Of a stretch of 64,000 nt of DNA, positions 18,034 to 26,625 are shown piece by piece; the stretch's first letter is position 1, and every line of letters starts with the position of its first letter. This DNA comes from Chryseobacterium sp. 3008163 (lineage in GTDB: Bacteria > Bacteroidota > Bacteroidia > Flavobacteriales > Weeksellaceae). The notes under the pieces are model-generated. The model was not told the DNA's origin. It was given only the letters and a program-made list of their open reading frames with translations, and did no database searches. The stretch spans positions 1-64,000 of the forward strand of contig NZ_CP033070.1 in NCBI RefSeq assembly GCF_003669035.1, given 5' to 3'. The translations under genes and the position numbers were made by a program.

Positions 18034-18080
18034 GTTGTTGTCTAATTAAAAAAAATGAGATCTATCTACTGAATCTGCCT

Positions 18081-18572
18081 CTAAAGGGCAGATTCTTTTT
18101 TGTCATTATCTTTCGGTTTAGATTTACCTAAAGGTTTTTCTTTTGAAATCCAAATTCCGGAAACCACATTCTGATCATGATAAACCCAAACACTGATGTA
18201 TTTTATATCCGGTAATTTCTCTGATTGTACATCAAAAATATACAAATCTAATGGATCAAAGTTTTTGGTATATTTATTCAGATAAGCAGAATTGAAATTA
18301 AGAACCTTCAATTTGCCATACATTTCAACCGACTTTTTGCATGATTTTTCGATTTCGTTTAAAAAGAATTTTTCAAGTCTTTTACTTAATGTGAATTGAT
18401 CAAATTTTGTAAAATCACTATTTTCACATTTATTCAAATAAGTATCTATAAAATTCTTGCTAATTTCGAGTCTTTCGTGATTTATCTTTGTATCGCTAAT
18501 CTTACTATAATATTTCTGCGAAAAAGCAAAAACAGAAAGACACAGACAAGTTGTTGTAATTATTTTCTTCAT
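18081..18572 (-). CDS. Secreted protein of unknown function
   Basis: A 163-residue protein with a signal peptide (MKKIITTTCLCLSVFAFSQ). The mature part has a central aromatic/charged region (LDLYIFDVQSEKLPDIKYIS, VWVYHDQNVVSGIWIS) and a Lys-rich C-terminus, with one conserved-looking cysteine pair (Cys49, Cys78 region). I recognise no family. A well-formed promoter lies just upstream and the gene appears monocistronic. Confidence 0.65.
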   Translation of the reverse strand: MKKIITTTCLCLSVFAFSQKYYSKISDTKINHERLEISKNFIDTYLNKCENSDFTKFDQFTLSKRLEKFFLNEIEKSCKKSVEMYGKLKVLNFNSAYLNKYTKNFDPLDLYIFDVQSEKLPDIKYISVWVYHDQNVVSGIWISKEKPLGKSKPKDNDKKESAL

Positions 18573-18588
18573 TTGTATTTATTTTTCA

Positions 18589-18618
18589 CAAAAATAAAAT
18601 TTAAGACAAATAAATCAA
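18589..18618 (-). promoter_or_regulatory. Promoter of the secreted protein gene at 18.6 kb
   Basis: On the minus strand TATTTTTG (complement of 18589-18596) is a -7 box and TTG (complement of 18616-18618) lies 19 bases upstream as the -33 box. Confidence 0.45.
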
Positions 18619-18655
18619 ACTTTTTATAAAAATTATAAACCCTAAAATTAAAATA

Positions 18656-19159
18656 TTATTCTTCTCTCGTCAGTTGGTCAAGTTTTTTTAATAAGGTCGG
18701 AAATCTAAAATTACCATGCATTTTCTCAACCTTTTTTTGTACTTCATCAACGTCGATTCCTATTGAGGTTAGAAACAAGGGCGTCTTGCTTTCTCCTCGG
18801 AAAACTTCCCTCCGCTTTGAATCGGGAGAAGAAAATCCGTTTTTGGCAATTCCAACGACAGGAAATTTCCTGTTTAGGGCCTCAAAAAGATAACCACCCA
18901 AACCAATTTTCCCTTCATCATTCAAAGTAACATAACCATCGACAATGATGATGTCATTAGGTTTTAATTGAATCTTTTCTAGCAAACTTAGAATGCAAGG
19001 AAGCTCTCTTTTGTAAAACGCACCGCTTTCGTACTCTGCAGTAATCATTGTTTTTTCATTAAAAATTTCGTTCTCTTGTTCTGAATTCCAATCTTCAAAA
19101 GCTATACAGACAGTCTTTGCAAAGTCTTCGTAATAATAAGTGTCAAACGCGTAAATCAT
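18656..19159 (-). CDS. Endonuclease V-like protein
   Basis: A 167-residue protein resembling endonuclease V, which nicks DNA or RNA beside deaminated bases (inosine). The metal-binding residues seem present: Asp6 in YAFDTYYY, Glu52 in GAFYKRELPCIL and Asp74 in IIIVDGYVTL, followed by the family's GKIGLGGYL. The usual VDGHG is VDGYV here, so a histidine seen in classical enzymes is missing. At 167 residues it is shorter than the usual 220-230, lacking about 40 N-terminal residues. Such short versions occur in Bacteroidota. It starts 3 bases after the GNAT-VOC gene, so the two form an operon. Confidence 0.75.
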   Translation of the reverse strand: MIYAFDTYYYEDFAKTVCIAFEDWNSEQENEIFNEKTMITAEYESGAFYKRELPCILSLLEKIQLKPNDIIIVDGYVTLNDEGKIGLGGYLFEALNRKFPVVGIAKNGFSSPDSKRREVFRGESKTPLFLTSIGIDVDEVQKKVEKMHGNFRFPTLLKKLDQLTREE

Positions 19160-19162
19160 GAT

Positions 19163-19966
19163 TTAATCTTTATTGAAAAACTCTCCAAAATGCCATAAAA
19201 TACCTGCGGGATCATGGAGAAAACACTCTTTTCCCCAATCCATTGTTCGAATTGGAGAGAGCTTTGAGCTTGCATATTTTGTGGGTAAATTGAGCAATGC
19301 AAGTTCAGTGTAAAACTCATCGATATTTTCAACTTCTACGAAAATCATCGTGTTTTCTATCCACTCTTTTGCGTAATAATCCTGAAGATAAAAAGCGATT
19401 TCCTGTTTTTTAAATACCGAAAAGTTGTTTTCGAGAACCATTTCTTCAAAGCCCAAATCTCTGTAAAAAGCTCTACTTTCTTCAAAATTTTTAGATCCTA
19501 TAAAAGGCCGGATTGATTTTATATTTTGTTTCATTTTATTTTTCCAGTTATCAGAAGTCATTTCAAATTTAATTTCCTTGCCGTGCATTCCCTTTTCTTG
19601 CCAGCCAGATTTTCTGTAAAAGATTTCTGCTCTCGTTTTGGGTGATGTACCCAGCCAAACGGTTTCACTTGTTTTAGAGAAATACCAATCGAGCATTACA
19701 TTGTGTAATTTCCTGCCAATTCCCTTATTTTCAAAATCGGGATGAAGAAATAATGCCCAGATATTATTTTCTTTTAAATCTACAATTGAAAACCCTACAA
19801 TCAAATGATCAATTTCGCAAACCCAGCCTTTGCCTCTTATTGTCAGAAATTCTTCGCAATCCTGATTAGTAACCAAATTGGGATCAGACAATGTGTTTTC
19901 TTTCACAGCATTTCTTACAATCTGTATCTGTGGAATATCTTCGATATTGGCTTCTCGTATAATCAT
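19163..19966 (-). CDS. GNAT acetyltransferase joined to a VOC (glyoxalase-like) domain
   Basis: As read, a 267-residue two-domain protein. Residues 1-140 are a GNAT N-acetyltransferase (IREANIEDIPQIQIVRNAV, acetyl-CoA loop HPDFENKGIGRKLHNVML, FYRKSGWQEKG). Residues 148-267 are a vicinal-oxygen-chelate domain (IRPFIGSKNFEESRAFYRDL, CFLHDPAGILWHFGEF) as in bleomycin-resistance and glyoxalase proteins. Both domains are usually separate proteins. One more A in the A run opposite 19539-19543 would end the GNAT at KK-stop just before the ATG of MKQNIKSIRPF, so the fusion could be an indel artefact. It is followed by the endonuclease V-like gene in the same transcript. Substrates are unknown. Confidence 0.78.
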   Translation of the reverse strand: MIIREANIEDIPQIQIVRNAVKENTLSDPNLVTNQDCEEFLTIRGKGWVCEIDHLIVGFSIVDLKENNIWALFLHPDFENKGIGRKLHNVMLDWYFSKTSETVWLGTSPKTRAEIFYRKSGWQEKGMHGKEIKFEMTSDNWKNKMKQNIKSIRPFIGSKNFEESRAFYRDLGFEEMVLENNFSVFKKQEIAFYLQDYYAKEWIENTMIFVEVENIDEFYTELALLNLPTKYASSKLSPIRTMDWGKECFLHDPAGILWHFGEFFNKD

Positions 19967-19980
19967 TTAAATTTAAGTTT

Positions 19981-20012
19981 AAAAAACCTACAAGAAAATT
20001 CTTATAGGTTTT
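19981..20012 (-). terminator. Terminator of the M28 peptidase gene
   Basis: Minus-strand hairpin with 12-base arms (19983-19994 and 20001-20012, one mismatch) ending in a U run encoded by A residues 19981-19986. It lies about 20 bases after the peptidase stop. Confidence 0.65.
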
Positions 20013-20033
20013 AATGTAAATATTGAGTTTAAA

Positions 20034-21089
20034 TTATTTTTTATCAACCACAATTCTTGCTTCTCTGTTGGCAATTTCCCAAGCCGTAGCAAAAACCAAT
20101 TGTGTTCTTTTTTGTAACATCGAGTAGTCTATTTTTTCAACGTCGTCCGTTGGTTTATGATAATCTTCATGAATTCCGTCAAAATAAAATGCTACCGGAA
20201 TATTGTTTTTAGCAAAATTGTAATGATCTGATCTGTAATATAATCTCTGAGGATCTTTCGGGTCATCGTATTTATAATTTAATTCTAAATTGACCGTCTT
20301 TTTGTTTGCAGCTTCATTAATAACTTTTAGCTCAGAACTTAGCATTTCAGATCCAATTACATAAACATAATTTTTGCCTCTGTTTTCAGGATCATCACGA
20401 CCAATCATATCTATATTTAAATCAACAACCGTATTTGCTAAAGGAAAAACCGGATTATCAGAGTAATATTCAGAGCCGAAAAGTCCGTGTTCTTCACCGG
20501 TTACATGAAGAAATAAGATAGATCTTTTGGGTCCGTTTCCAGCTTTTTTAGCACTTTGGAAAGCTTTTGCAATTTCCATTACGGCAACCGTTCCGCTTCC
20601 ATCGTCGTCCGCTCCATTATAAACTACCCCATTTTGTGTTCCTACGTGATCATAATGTGCAGAAACCACGATGATTTCTTCAGGCTTTTCGCTCCCTTCA
20701 ATGAATGCTAAAATATTTTCTGAATCAGGTAAGTCTTCACCACCTCTTTTTTTCATATATTCAGAAGGAACTTTCTGGTAGTATGAGCCTAAAGTTTTCG
20801 GAAATGAGATACCGAGACTTTTATAATAATTAATCATATACTCTCCTGCTTTCTTCTGACCCGCACTTCCTGTGTCTCGACCACCCATTTCATCAGATGC
20901 AATAACGTAAAGATTTTTCTTTAAATCTTCAAGCTTAATGTTTTGATAGGCAGACTGAAATGCCTTGTCAGTTTTAGATGAACTTGAACTGGCTGAGTTC
21001 GACGTATTTTGACCGTTGGTGGCAACTTTTGAAGTTCCGCAGCTTGATAAAACAACGATAGACAATATAGAAATCAGAAATTTTTTCAT
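20034..21089 (-). CDS. M28-family zinc aminopeptidase, lipoprotein
   Basis: A 351-residue extracytoplasmic metallopeptidase. The N-terminus is a lipoprotein signal (MKKFLISILSIVVLSSCGTS), with a Ser/Asn-rich linker after the cysteine. Di-zinc ligands of family M28 are visible in order: SAHYDHVG, NGADDDGSGTVAVMEIA, HVTGEEHGLFGSEYY, NIDMIGRDD and the final histidine in FDGIHEDYHKPTDD. It probably trims peptides at the cell envelope for amino-acid uptake. It is monocistronic: a terminator follows and the aminotransferase gene diverges upstream. Confidence 0.9.
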   Translation of the reverse strand: MKKFLISILSIVVLSSCGTSKVATNGQNTSNSASSSSSKTDKAFQSAYQNIKLEDLKKNLYVIASDEMGGRDTGSAGQKKAGEYMINYYKSLGISFPKTLGSYYQKVPSEYMKKRGGEDLPDSENILAFIEGSEKPEEIIVVSAHYDHVGTQNGVVYNGADDDGSGTVAVMEIAKAFQSAKKAGNGPKRSILFLHVTGEEHGLFGSEYYSDNPVFPLANTVVDLNIDMIGRDDPENRGKNYVYVIGSEMLSSELKVINEAANKKTVNLELNYKYDDPKDPQRLYYRSDHYNFAKNNIPVAFYFDGIHEDYHKPTDDVEKIDYSMLQKRTQLVFATAWEIANREARIVVDKK

Positions 21090-21167
21090 TCGTAAATTAT
21101 TTTTCTAAAAATAATAAAAATAATTTAACTTTAACTAAGAATCAATTTTATAAATTTGATCAACAAG

Positions 21168-22307
21168 ATGAAAAAAAATTACGGATTTAATGATTTTAAA
21201 TTTTTCACCGAAATGTCTGAACTTGCTTCAAGACATCAAAGTTATGATTTATCATTAGGCCTACCCGATTTTGAAATTGACCCTCGTTTACGCTATTATC
21301 TCAAAGAATCAGCCGACATCATCAGTCACAGTTATGAGTCTCTCTCAGGAAGCCCTTTGCTTATAGAAAATATCATTAAGTTTAATTTAAAAAGAACGAA
21401 CAGTTTAACATTAAAAAAAGAAGAAGTTAATATCGTTCCCTGCTCTACTTTTGCATTGTATACTTCATTAAAATCAATATTGAATTTTGGTAATGAAGTA
21501 ATTGTCATCCAGCCATCGTACTATACTTACGCTCCGTCTATTGTCCTTAACGGAGGAGTTCCTGTATATTATGATCTTGATAATGATTTTGCAATAAATT
21601 GGGGGAAACTTCAAAATTGTATTTCAGAGAAGACAAAAGCAATCATCATCAATTCTCCACAGAATCCTACAGGAAAAACGTGGACAAAGTCTGATTGGGA
21701 ACAACTTTACCAGTTGATTAAAAATCAGGAGATTTATTTGATTTCAGAAGAAATTTATGATATTTATTGTTATGATGGAATTGCTCATTACAGTCCGTTT
21801 CTACATCCTGAACTTAAGAAAAGAACATTCTCTATATTTTCTTTTGGTAAAATGTTCCATGCAACCGGCTGGAAAGTCAGTTATCTTTTAGCATCAGAAG
21901 AATTGCTTGAGAATTTCAGATGCCACCAGCAATATATTTCTTACAGTTCAAATGCGCCTTGTCAATATGCAATTGCAAAATATTTGGAGGTTTTTGATCC
22001 GTCTGATAATCAAAAAATCATGCAAAATAAAAGAGATATTTTTAATGAAATGATGAAAGATACTTCGCTCCAAATTGAACAAAAATCTGAAGGTGGCTTT
22101 TTTCAATTAGTGAATTTCAGAAACGTTTCAAAAACCATGACCGATGTGGAGTTTTCAAAATGGCTGACTGTGGAGAAAAAAGTTTCGTGTCTGCCTCTTT
22201 CTGCGTTTTACAATTCAAAACAAGATTCAGATTACATAAGATTTAGTTTTGCTAAAAAAGATGATGTGATTATTCAGGCTTTGGAGCATTTGAGGAAAAA
22301 TTTATGA
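21168..22307 (+). CDS. Class I/II PLP aminotransferase (methionine aminotransferase-like)
   Basis: A 379-residue cytoplasmic fold-type I aminotransferase. PLP lysine Lys228 is in FSFGKMFHATGWKVSY, and NSPQNPTGKTW, SEEIYDIYCYDG and the C-terminal YIRFSFAKKDD carry the Asn, Asp/Tyr and Arg ligands. The SFGKxFHxTGWK form resembles YbdL-type methionine/aromatic aminotransferases. An upstream TTG at 21156 would add four residues, but ATG 21168 is the better start because TAAATTTG at 21151-21158 looks like a -7 box that would lie inside the longer version. No amino-acid biosynthesis genes are adjacent, so the substrate is uncertain. Confidence 0.87.
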   Translation: MKKNYGFNDFKFFTEMSELASRHQSYDLSLGLPDFEIDPRLRYYLKESADIISHSYESLSGSPLLIENIIKFNLKRTNSLTLKKEEVNIVPCSTFALYTSLKSILNFGNEVIVIQPSYYTYAPSIVLNGGVPVYYDLDNDFAINWGKLQNCISEKTKAIIINSPQNPTGKTWTKSDWEQLYQLIKNQEIYLISEEIYDIYCYDGIAHYSPFLHPELKKRTFSIFSFGKMFHATGWKVSYLLASEELLENFRCHQQYISYSSNAPCQYAIAKYLEVFDPSDNQKIMQNKRDIFNEMMKDTSLQIEQKSEGGFFQLVNFRNVSKTMTDVEFSKWLTVEKKVSCLPLSAFYNSKQDSDYIRFSFAKKDDVIIQALEHLRKNL

Positions 22308-22332
22308 TATAAACCTAAAAACCGTTTTCATA

Positions 22333-22740
22333 ATGCTATTGAATAAAAATCTTCTACTTATTTTACTTCTTTTTAGTATTAAAACTTATTCTCAAAATAA
22401 AAATCATCATAATTGTAAAATACCGAAAAATGTTACTTTGTCAACATCAAAATCTGATAGTGGGGAAACTTATAAAGTTAGATTTACAAGAAATACAATG
22501 AAGGAAGTTTGGGGAGATAATCTTATAATCATCACAAGTAAAATGAAAATACTAAATGATTGCAAATTCGAAACTGAAATTACAAAAATTGAATCAAAAT
22601 TATTTATTCAAGATAGTACTGATTTTGTCGGAAAAAAGACTGCACATGAAATAATTCGAAGTGACAAAAAAGAATTTATATATACATATTGGTGCAATGA
22701 AGGAAGAAATACATGTACTGAAATATTAGAAAGAAGATAA
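22333..22740 (+). CDS. Small secreted protein of unknown function
   Basis: A 135-residue protein with a signal peptide (MLLNKNLLLILLLFSIKTYSQ). The mature domain is small and beta-rich with four cysteines (CKIPKN, NDCKFET, YWCNEG, NTCTEI) that could form disulfides in the periplasm. No family is recognised. It begins 25 bases after the aminotransferase gene on the same strand and ends before a strong two-way terminator. Confidence 0.6.
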   Translation: MLLNKNLLLILLLFSIKTYSQNKNHHNCKIPKNVTLSTSKSDSGETYKVRFTRNTMKEVWGDNLIIITSKMKILNDCKFETEITKIESKLFIQDSTDFVGKKTAHEIIRSDKKEFIYTYWCNEGRNTCTEILERR

Positions 22741-22760
22741 TGTGAATAATTGTACAAATA

Positions 22761-22797
22761 AAATAAAACACCGCATATAAATTGCGGTGTTTTATTT
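22761..22797. terminator. Bidirectional terminator
   Basis: Perfect 15-base arms AAATAAAACACCGCA (22761-22775) and its complement (22783-22797) lie between two convergent genes; T runs are present on both strands. Confidence 0.85.
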
Positions 22798-22817
22798 TAT
22801 TTAATTGTTGATTTTAA

Positions 22818-25553
22818 TTATAAAGACAAGACTCTTACATCAATTCTTCTATTTTTTGCCATACATTCATCCGTATCATTGGCCTCACAAACGGGATATT
22901 GTGAGCCATAACCTTCGGCTTCTACTCTGTCCGCAGCAATTCCTAATTCTAGTAATTTAAGCTTTGTAGTCTGTGCTCGCAGGTTAGATAATTGCTTGTT
23001 CGCTTCCTCACTTCCCGAATTATCTGTGTATCCACCTAACTTTATTTTAACATTAGGATAAGCATTTAAAATCTCCGCTAAATTCATCAATTGAGCTTCT
23101 GAACCTGCTTTTAAATCACTTGAACCCGTTTCAAAATATAAGTTTTCAATCGTGTACCAAGAATTTGGATCTAAAACTGTCTGCTTATTATTTTTAATCT
23201 GATCATACATTACATAAAGCTGGCTTTGGTTTCCTAAAGAAATGGTTTTTCCACCTTTCAGTTTAACTTCCTGAATGGTTCCTGTATTGTACACAAAATC
23301 ACCATTTTCATTCAGCTGACCCATTATCTCTTGTGGAGCAACTACAGCGTTCACACCTGCAGTGTTTTGGTTTACTGAATGAAGAGCTGTCATTCCTGTT
23401 AGGCTTTCAATTTTAGCCTGTCTGTTGGCTTCAATTTTATCTTTGTGCATCACTGCTAAAGTTGGCGCAATCACCAACGAAACAATTGACATTAATTTAA
23501 TTAAAATATTCATCGACGGTCCGGAAGTATCTTTAAAAGGATCTCCCACTGTGTCTCCGGTTACTGATGCTTTATGTGGTTCTGAACCTTTGTAGTATGT
23601 TTCTCCATTTATTTTAGCACCTTTTTCAAATGATTTTTTGGCATTATCCCAAGCACCACCTGCATTATTTTGGAACATTCCCATTAAAACTCCGCAAACT
23701 GTTGCTCCGGCTAAAAATCCACCTAAAACTTCAGGCCCAAAAATGAAACCTATCAAAAGTGGTGAAATAATCGCAATGGCTCCTGGAAGCATCATTTTTC
23801 TGAGTGAAGCTTCTGTAGAGATAGCCACACATTTTTCGTATTCAGGCTCCGCTTTTCCTTCTAAAATTCCAGGTATTTCTCTGAATTGCCTTCTTACTTC
23901 TTCTACCATTGCCATTGCAGCCTGTCCTACTGCTGTAATTGCCAACGATGAAAAGATAAAAGGAATCATTCCACCAACAAATAAACCTGCGAGAACGTCT
24001 GCCCTGTAGATATCAATGCCGTCAATCCCTGCAATCCCTACAAATGCTGCGAATAAAGCTAAAGCTGTCAATGCTGCTGAAGCAATTGCAAAACCTTTTC
24101 CTGTGGCTGCAGTTGTATTTCCTACGGCATCTAAAATATCTGTTTTCTCACGAACTTCTTTTGGTAATTCGCTCATTTCGGCGATTCCACCTGCATTATC
24201 TGCAATCGGTCCGAATGCATCAATTGCTAACTGCATTGCTGTTGTAGCCATCATTCCGGCTGCTGCAATAGCAACACCATATAGTCCGGCACATAAATAT
24301 GATCCATAAATACCTCCGGCCAAAACAATGATAGGTAAAAAGGTAGATTCCATTCCAACGGCAAGTCCGCCAATAATATTGGTGGCGTGACCTGTAGAAG
24401 ACTGTTTAACAATACTTTTAACCGGTCTTTTACCCATTGCTGTGTAGTATTCTGTGATGATACTCATCAATGTTCCCACAACCAACCCAACCATAATGGC
24501 TCCGAAAACTCCCATTTTGGTAAATTCTAAACCACGTAAAACCATGGTTTCGGGTAATAAATAATTAACCAAGAAATAAGATGAGATTGCCGTGATAACA
24601 ATACTTCCCCAGTTTCCAAGGTTTAAAGCATTCTGAACACTTGATGTAGAAGAATCTTCATCATCATTAATTTTAACGAATAAAGTTCCGATCATTGAAA
24701 ATATAATTCCTGTTCCGGCAATTAGCATCGGTAAAAGTATCGGAGCGAAACCTCCGAACGCATCGTCCGACATCGTTTCACGCCCTAAAACCATTGTTGC
24801 TAAAACTGTCGCAACATAAGAACCGAATAAATCGGCACCCATTCCGGCAACATCTCCTACATTATCCCCGACATTATCGGCAATGGTAGCTGGATTTCGA
24901 GGGTCGTCTTCAGGAATTCCTGCTTCCACTTTTCCTACTAAATCTGCACCTACATCCGCAGCTTTTGTGTAGATTCCACCTCCTACTCTCGCAAAAAGAG
25001 CGATTGATTCTGCTCCTAAAGAGAATCCAGTTAGGATTTCGATGGCTCTCTCCATTTCATGAGAATTAACCATTGCATCTGGAGCAAAGATCTGTTTAAT
25101 AATTAAATAGAGCGAGCCTAATCCTAAAACTGCTAATCCGGCAACACCCATTCCCATCACCGAACCTCCGGCAAAAGAAACTTTTAAAGCTTTCGAAAGT
25201 GAAGTTTTTGCGGCTTCAGCAGTTCTTACATTGGCTTTTGTTGCGATCTTCATCCCGATAAATCCTGCCAAAGCTGAAAATACGGCACCAATCACAAAAG
25301 CAATACTGATGCTCCAGTGAGAATTTGAATTCGTCGTTCCCATGACAGCCAAAAGAATGGCGACAATGACGACGAAATAAGCTAAAATTTTGTATTCGGC
25401 TTTCAGAAAAGCCATTGCGCCGTCAGCGATGTGTCCGCTGATGACTTTCATTCGTTCATTTCCTGCGTTTTGCCTGGTTACCCAATTGCTTTGGAGAAAT
25501 GTGTAGAGTAATGCGATAACACCAAAAATTGGCACTAAATAAAATAGATCCAT
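22818..25553 (-). CDS. hppA: Membrane pyrophosphatase (ion pump) with C-terminal OmpA domain
   Basis: A 911-residue protein. Residues 1 to about 700 are a 16-helix membrane pyrophosphatase that couples pyrophosphate hydrolysis to Na+ or H+ export. Signatures seen are [20 protein letters not shown] with [25 protein letters not shown] and the C-terminal [14 protein letters not shown]. The Ala and Gly in GNTTAATG mark the K+-dependent group. Residues about 702-802 are a polar linker, and residues 803-911 form an OmpA-like domain ([39 protein letters not shown]) that usually binds peptidoglycan. That domain must be periplasmic. The fusion is unusual and is in one clean frame. Soluble pyrophosphatase Ppa is encoded next door on the same strand. 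Confidence 0.92.
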   Translation of the reverse strand: MDLFYLVPIFGVIALLYTFLQSNWVTRQNAGNERMKVISGHIADGAMAFLKAEYKILAYFVVIVAILLAVMGTTNSNSHWSISIAFVIGAVFSALAGFIGMKIATKANVRTAEAAKTSLSKALKVSFAGGSVMGMGVAGLAVLGLGSLYLIIKQIFAPDAMVNSHEMERAIEILTGFSLGAESIALFARVGGGIYTKAADVGADLVGKVEAGIPEDDPRNPATIADNVGDNVGDVAGMGADLFGSYVATVLATMVLGRETMSDDAFGGFAPILLPMLIAGTGIIFSMIGTLFVKINDDEDSSTSSVQNALNLGNWGSIVITAISSYFLVNYLLPETMVLRGLEFTKMGVFGAIMVGLVVGTLMSIITEYYTAMGKRPVKSIVKQSSTGHATNIIGGLAVGMESTFLPIIVLAGGIYGSYLCAGLYGVAIAAAGMMATTAMQLAIDAFGPIADNAGGIAEMSELPKEVREKTDILDAVGNTTAATGKGFAIASAALTALALFAAFVGIAGIDGIDIYRADVLAGLFVGGMIPFIFSSLAITAVGQAAMAMVEEVRRQFREIPGILEGKAEPEYEKCVAISTEASLRKMMLPGAIAIISPLLIGFIFGPEVLGGFLAGATVCGVLMGMFQNNAGGAWDNAKKSFEKGAKINGETYYKGSEPHKASVTGDTVGDPFKDTSGPSMNILIKLMSIVSLVIAPTLAVMHKDKIEANRQAKIESLTGMTALHSVNQNTAGVNAVVAPQEIMGQLNENGDFVYNTGTIQEVKLKGGKTISLGNQSQLYVMYDQIKNNKQTVLDPNSWYTIENLYFETGSSDLKAGSEAQLMNLAEILNAYPNVKIKLGGYTDNSGSEEANKQLSNLRAQTTKLKLLELGIAADRVEAEGYGSQYPVCEANDTDECMAKNRRIDVRVLSL

Positions 25554-25721
25554 AGTTTAATATTTTTTTGGTAATAGAATAATAAATATACCAAATAAAT
25601 CTATTCATAAAATTAAAAATGATGTAAATTCCTTAAAAGTCTATTAATCAGGTTGAGTGGCTCTGAAAAAATTTTAATATTAATCAGAAAAAATGGGAAA
25701 TTTTCATTTGTGGATATCGTT

Positions 25722-25890
25722 CTTACCCGTAGAATTGCACACGCCCTGACCTGAGTGGATCTCTTTTTTCTTTCATTGCGATTGGGCAAAATGTTTAGTA
25801 GACACTTTCGTTATCTTCGCAATGAAAGAAAAAAAAGCGGGAACCCCTTCGACTTCGCTCAGGATAAACTACGGGCGGAAAAAGGCGCCA
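25722..25890. repeat. Intergenic inverted-repeat element
   Basis: An 18-base arm ending TTTCATTGCGA (25764-25781) pairs with TCGCAATGAAAG (25817-25834), and an outer CCCGTAG (25726-25732) pairs with CTACGGG near 25868-25874. It contains CCCTTCGACTTCGCTCAGGA, a sequence type often scattered between flavobacterial genes. It is probably a REP/MITE-like non-coding repeat. Confidence 0.55.
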
Positions 25891-25937
25891 AAAAATATTA
25901 TTGTTAATCTATAATTGATTATTGAAAAATCGAGACA

Positions 25938-25970
25938 AAAAAAGAGCAAATGAAATCCATTTACTCTTTT
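25938..25970 (-). terminator. Terminator of ppa
   Basis: Minus-strand hairpin (arms near 25941-25952 and 25958-25969, one G-U type mismatch) followed by a U run, 20 bases after the ppa stop. Confidence 0.6.
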
Positions 25971-25990
25971 AATTTATCATTTAGAGAATT

Positions 25991-26602
25991 TTATCCTCCG
26001 AATTTACTTGCGTAATCGTTTTGAGAAGCGATAATCACTTTTCTAGCGTGTTCTGCTCCGTATACTTCCTGAATTCTACATTTAGCAGGCTCATCTGGAA
26101 GGTTTTTATACGTTAAAAAGTAGTGCATCAATCTTTTCACTTCTGCTTCTGGAAGTTCAGCGATATCTCTGAAATGTCCGAAAGCGTGGTCACTTACCAT
26201 TACTGCAACGATTTTATCATCAGCTTCACCACCGTCAATCATTTTGAAACCACCGATTGGAATAGCTTCCATCAATAAACCACCAGAATGAATGTTGTGA
26301 GAACTCAAAACACAGATATCCAAAGGGTCATGATCTCCCATTGTAACGTCATCTGCTCCACTTTCTACAGCTAACTTCATTACTTCTTCATTACAATACG
26401 TTCTTGGAACGAAACCGTATAATGCAGGAATGATGTTTGAGAATTTCTGAGGTCTGTCAACCTTTAAATATCCTGTAGCTTTATCAATTTCATATTTAAT
26501 CGTATCTGAAGGAACAATTTCCACGAAAACGTTGACAACGTTTGGCGCATCTTCTCCTGCAGAAATCCCATGCCACGGATGTGCTTTAAAATTTGGAATC
26601 AT
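25991..26602 (-). CDS. ppa: Family I inorganic pyrophosphatase
   Basis: A 203-residue soluble family I pyrophosphatase that hydrolyses PPi to phosphate in the cytoplasm and pulls biosynthetic reactions forward. The metal-binding signature DHDPLDICV (DxDPxD) is present, with YGFVPRTYC and the C-terminal KVIIASQNDY. It is in one operon with the upstream DUF7935-like gene (23 bases apart) and is encoded beside the ion-pumping pyrophosphatase, so the cell can burn PPi as heat or store its energy as an ion gradient. Confidence 0.95.
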   Translation of the reverse strand: MIPNFKAHPWHGISAGEDAPNVVNVFVEIVPSDTIKYEIDKATGYLKVDRPQKFSNIIPALYGFVPRTYCNEEVMKLAVESGADDVTMGDHDPLDICVLSSHNIHSGGLLMEAIPIGGFKMIDGGEADDKIVAVMVSDHAFGHFRDIAELPEAEVKRLMHYFLTYKNLPDEPAKCRIQEVYGAEHARKVIIASQNDYASKFGG

Positions 26603-26625
26603 TTATTTATCTTTATTTTTATAGT

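Larger units (their letters stand above)
17575..18080. other. Intergenic region with paired DnaA boxes and a possible short transcript
   Basis: No convincing gene is seen in these 506 bases. A perfect inverted repeat with DnaA-box cores lies at 17846-17874. Downstream is a near -7 sequence (TACATTTA, 17919-17926) and a strong plus-strand terminator at 18004-18033, which suggests a transcript of about 100 bases or less. A reading frame from ATG 17945 runs through the terminator stem and is therefore doubtful. A second plus-strand hairpin, AATCTGCC/GGCAGATT with a T run, lies at 18072-18100 and overlaps the 3' end of the next gene. Confidence 0.5.
25554..25990. other. Intergenic region with a large inverted repeat
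   Basis: No gene is seen. The region has AT-rich leader sequence for hppA, a complex inverted repeat at 25722-25890 and the terminator of ppa near 25938-25970. Confidence 0.6.

Noticed and set aside
17864..18049. A 61-codon frame running through the intergenic region
   Set aside because: It starts in the DnaA-box palindrome and reads through the terminator stem; no family resemblance and AT-rich composition.
23638..24309. Long frames opposite hppA
   Set aside because: They are antisense shadows of a conserved membrane pyrophosphatase with biased codon use.
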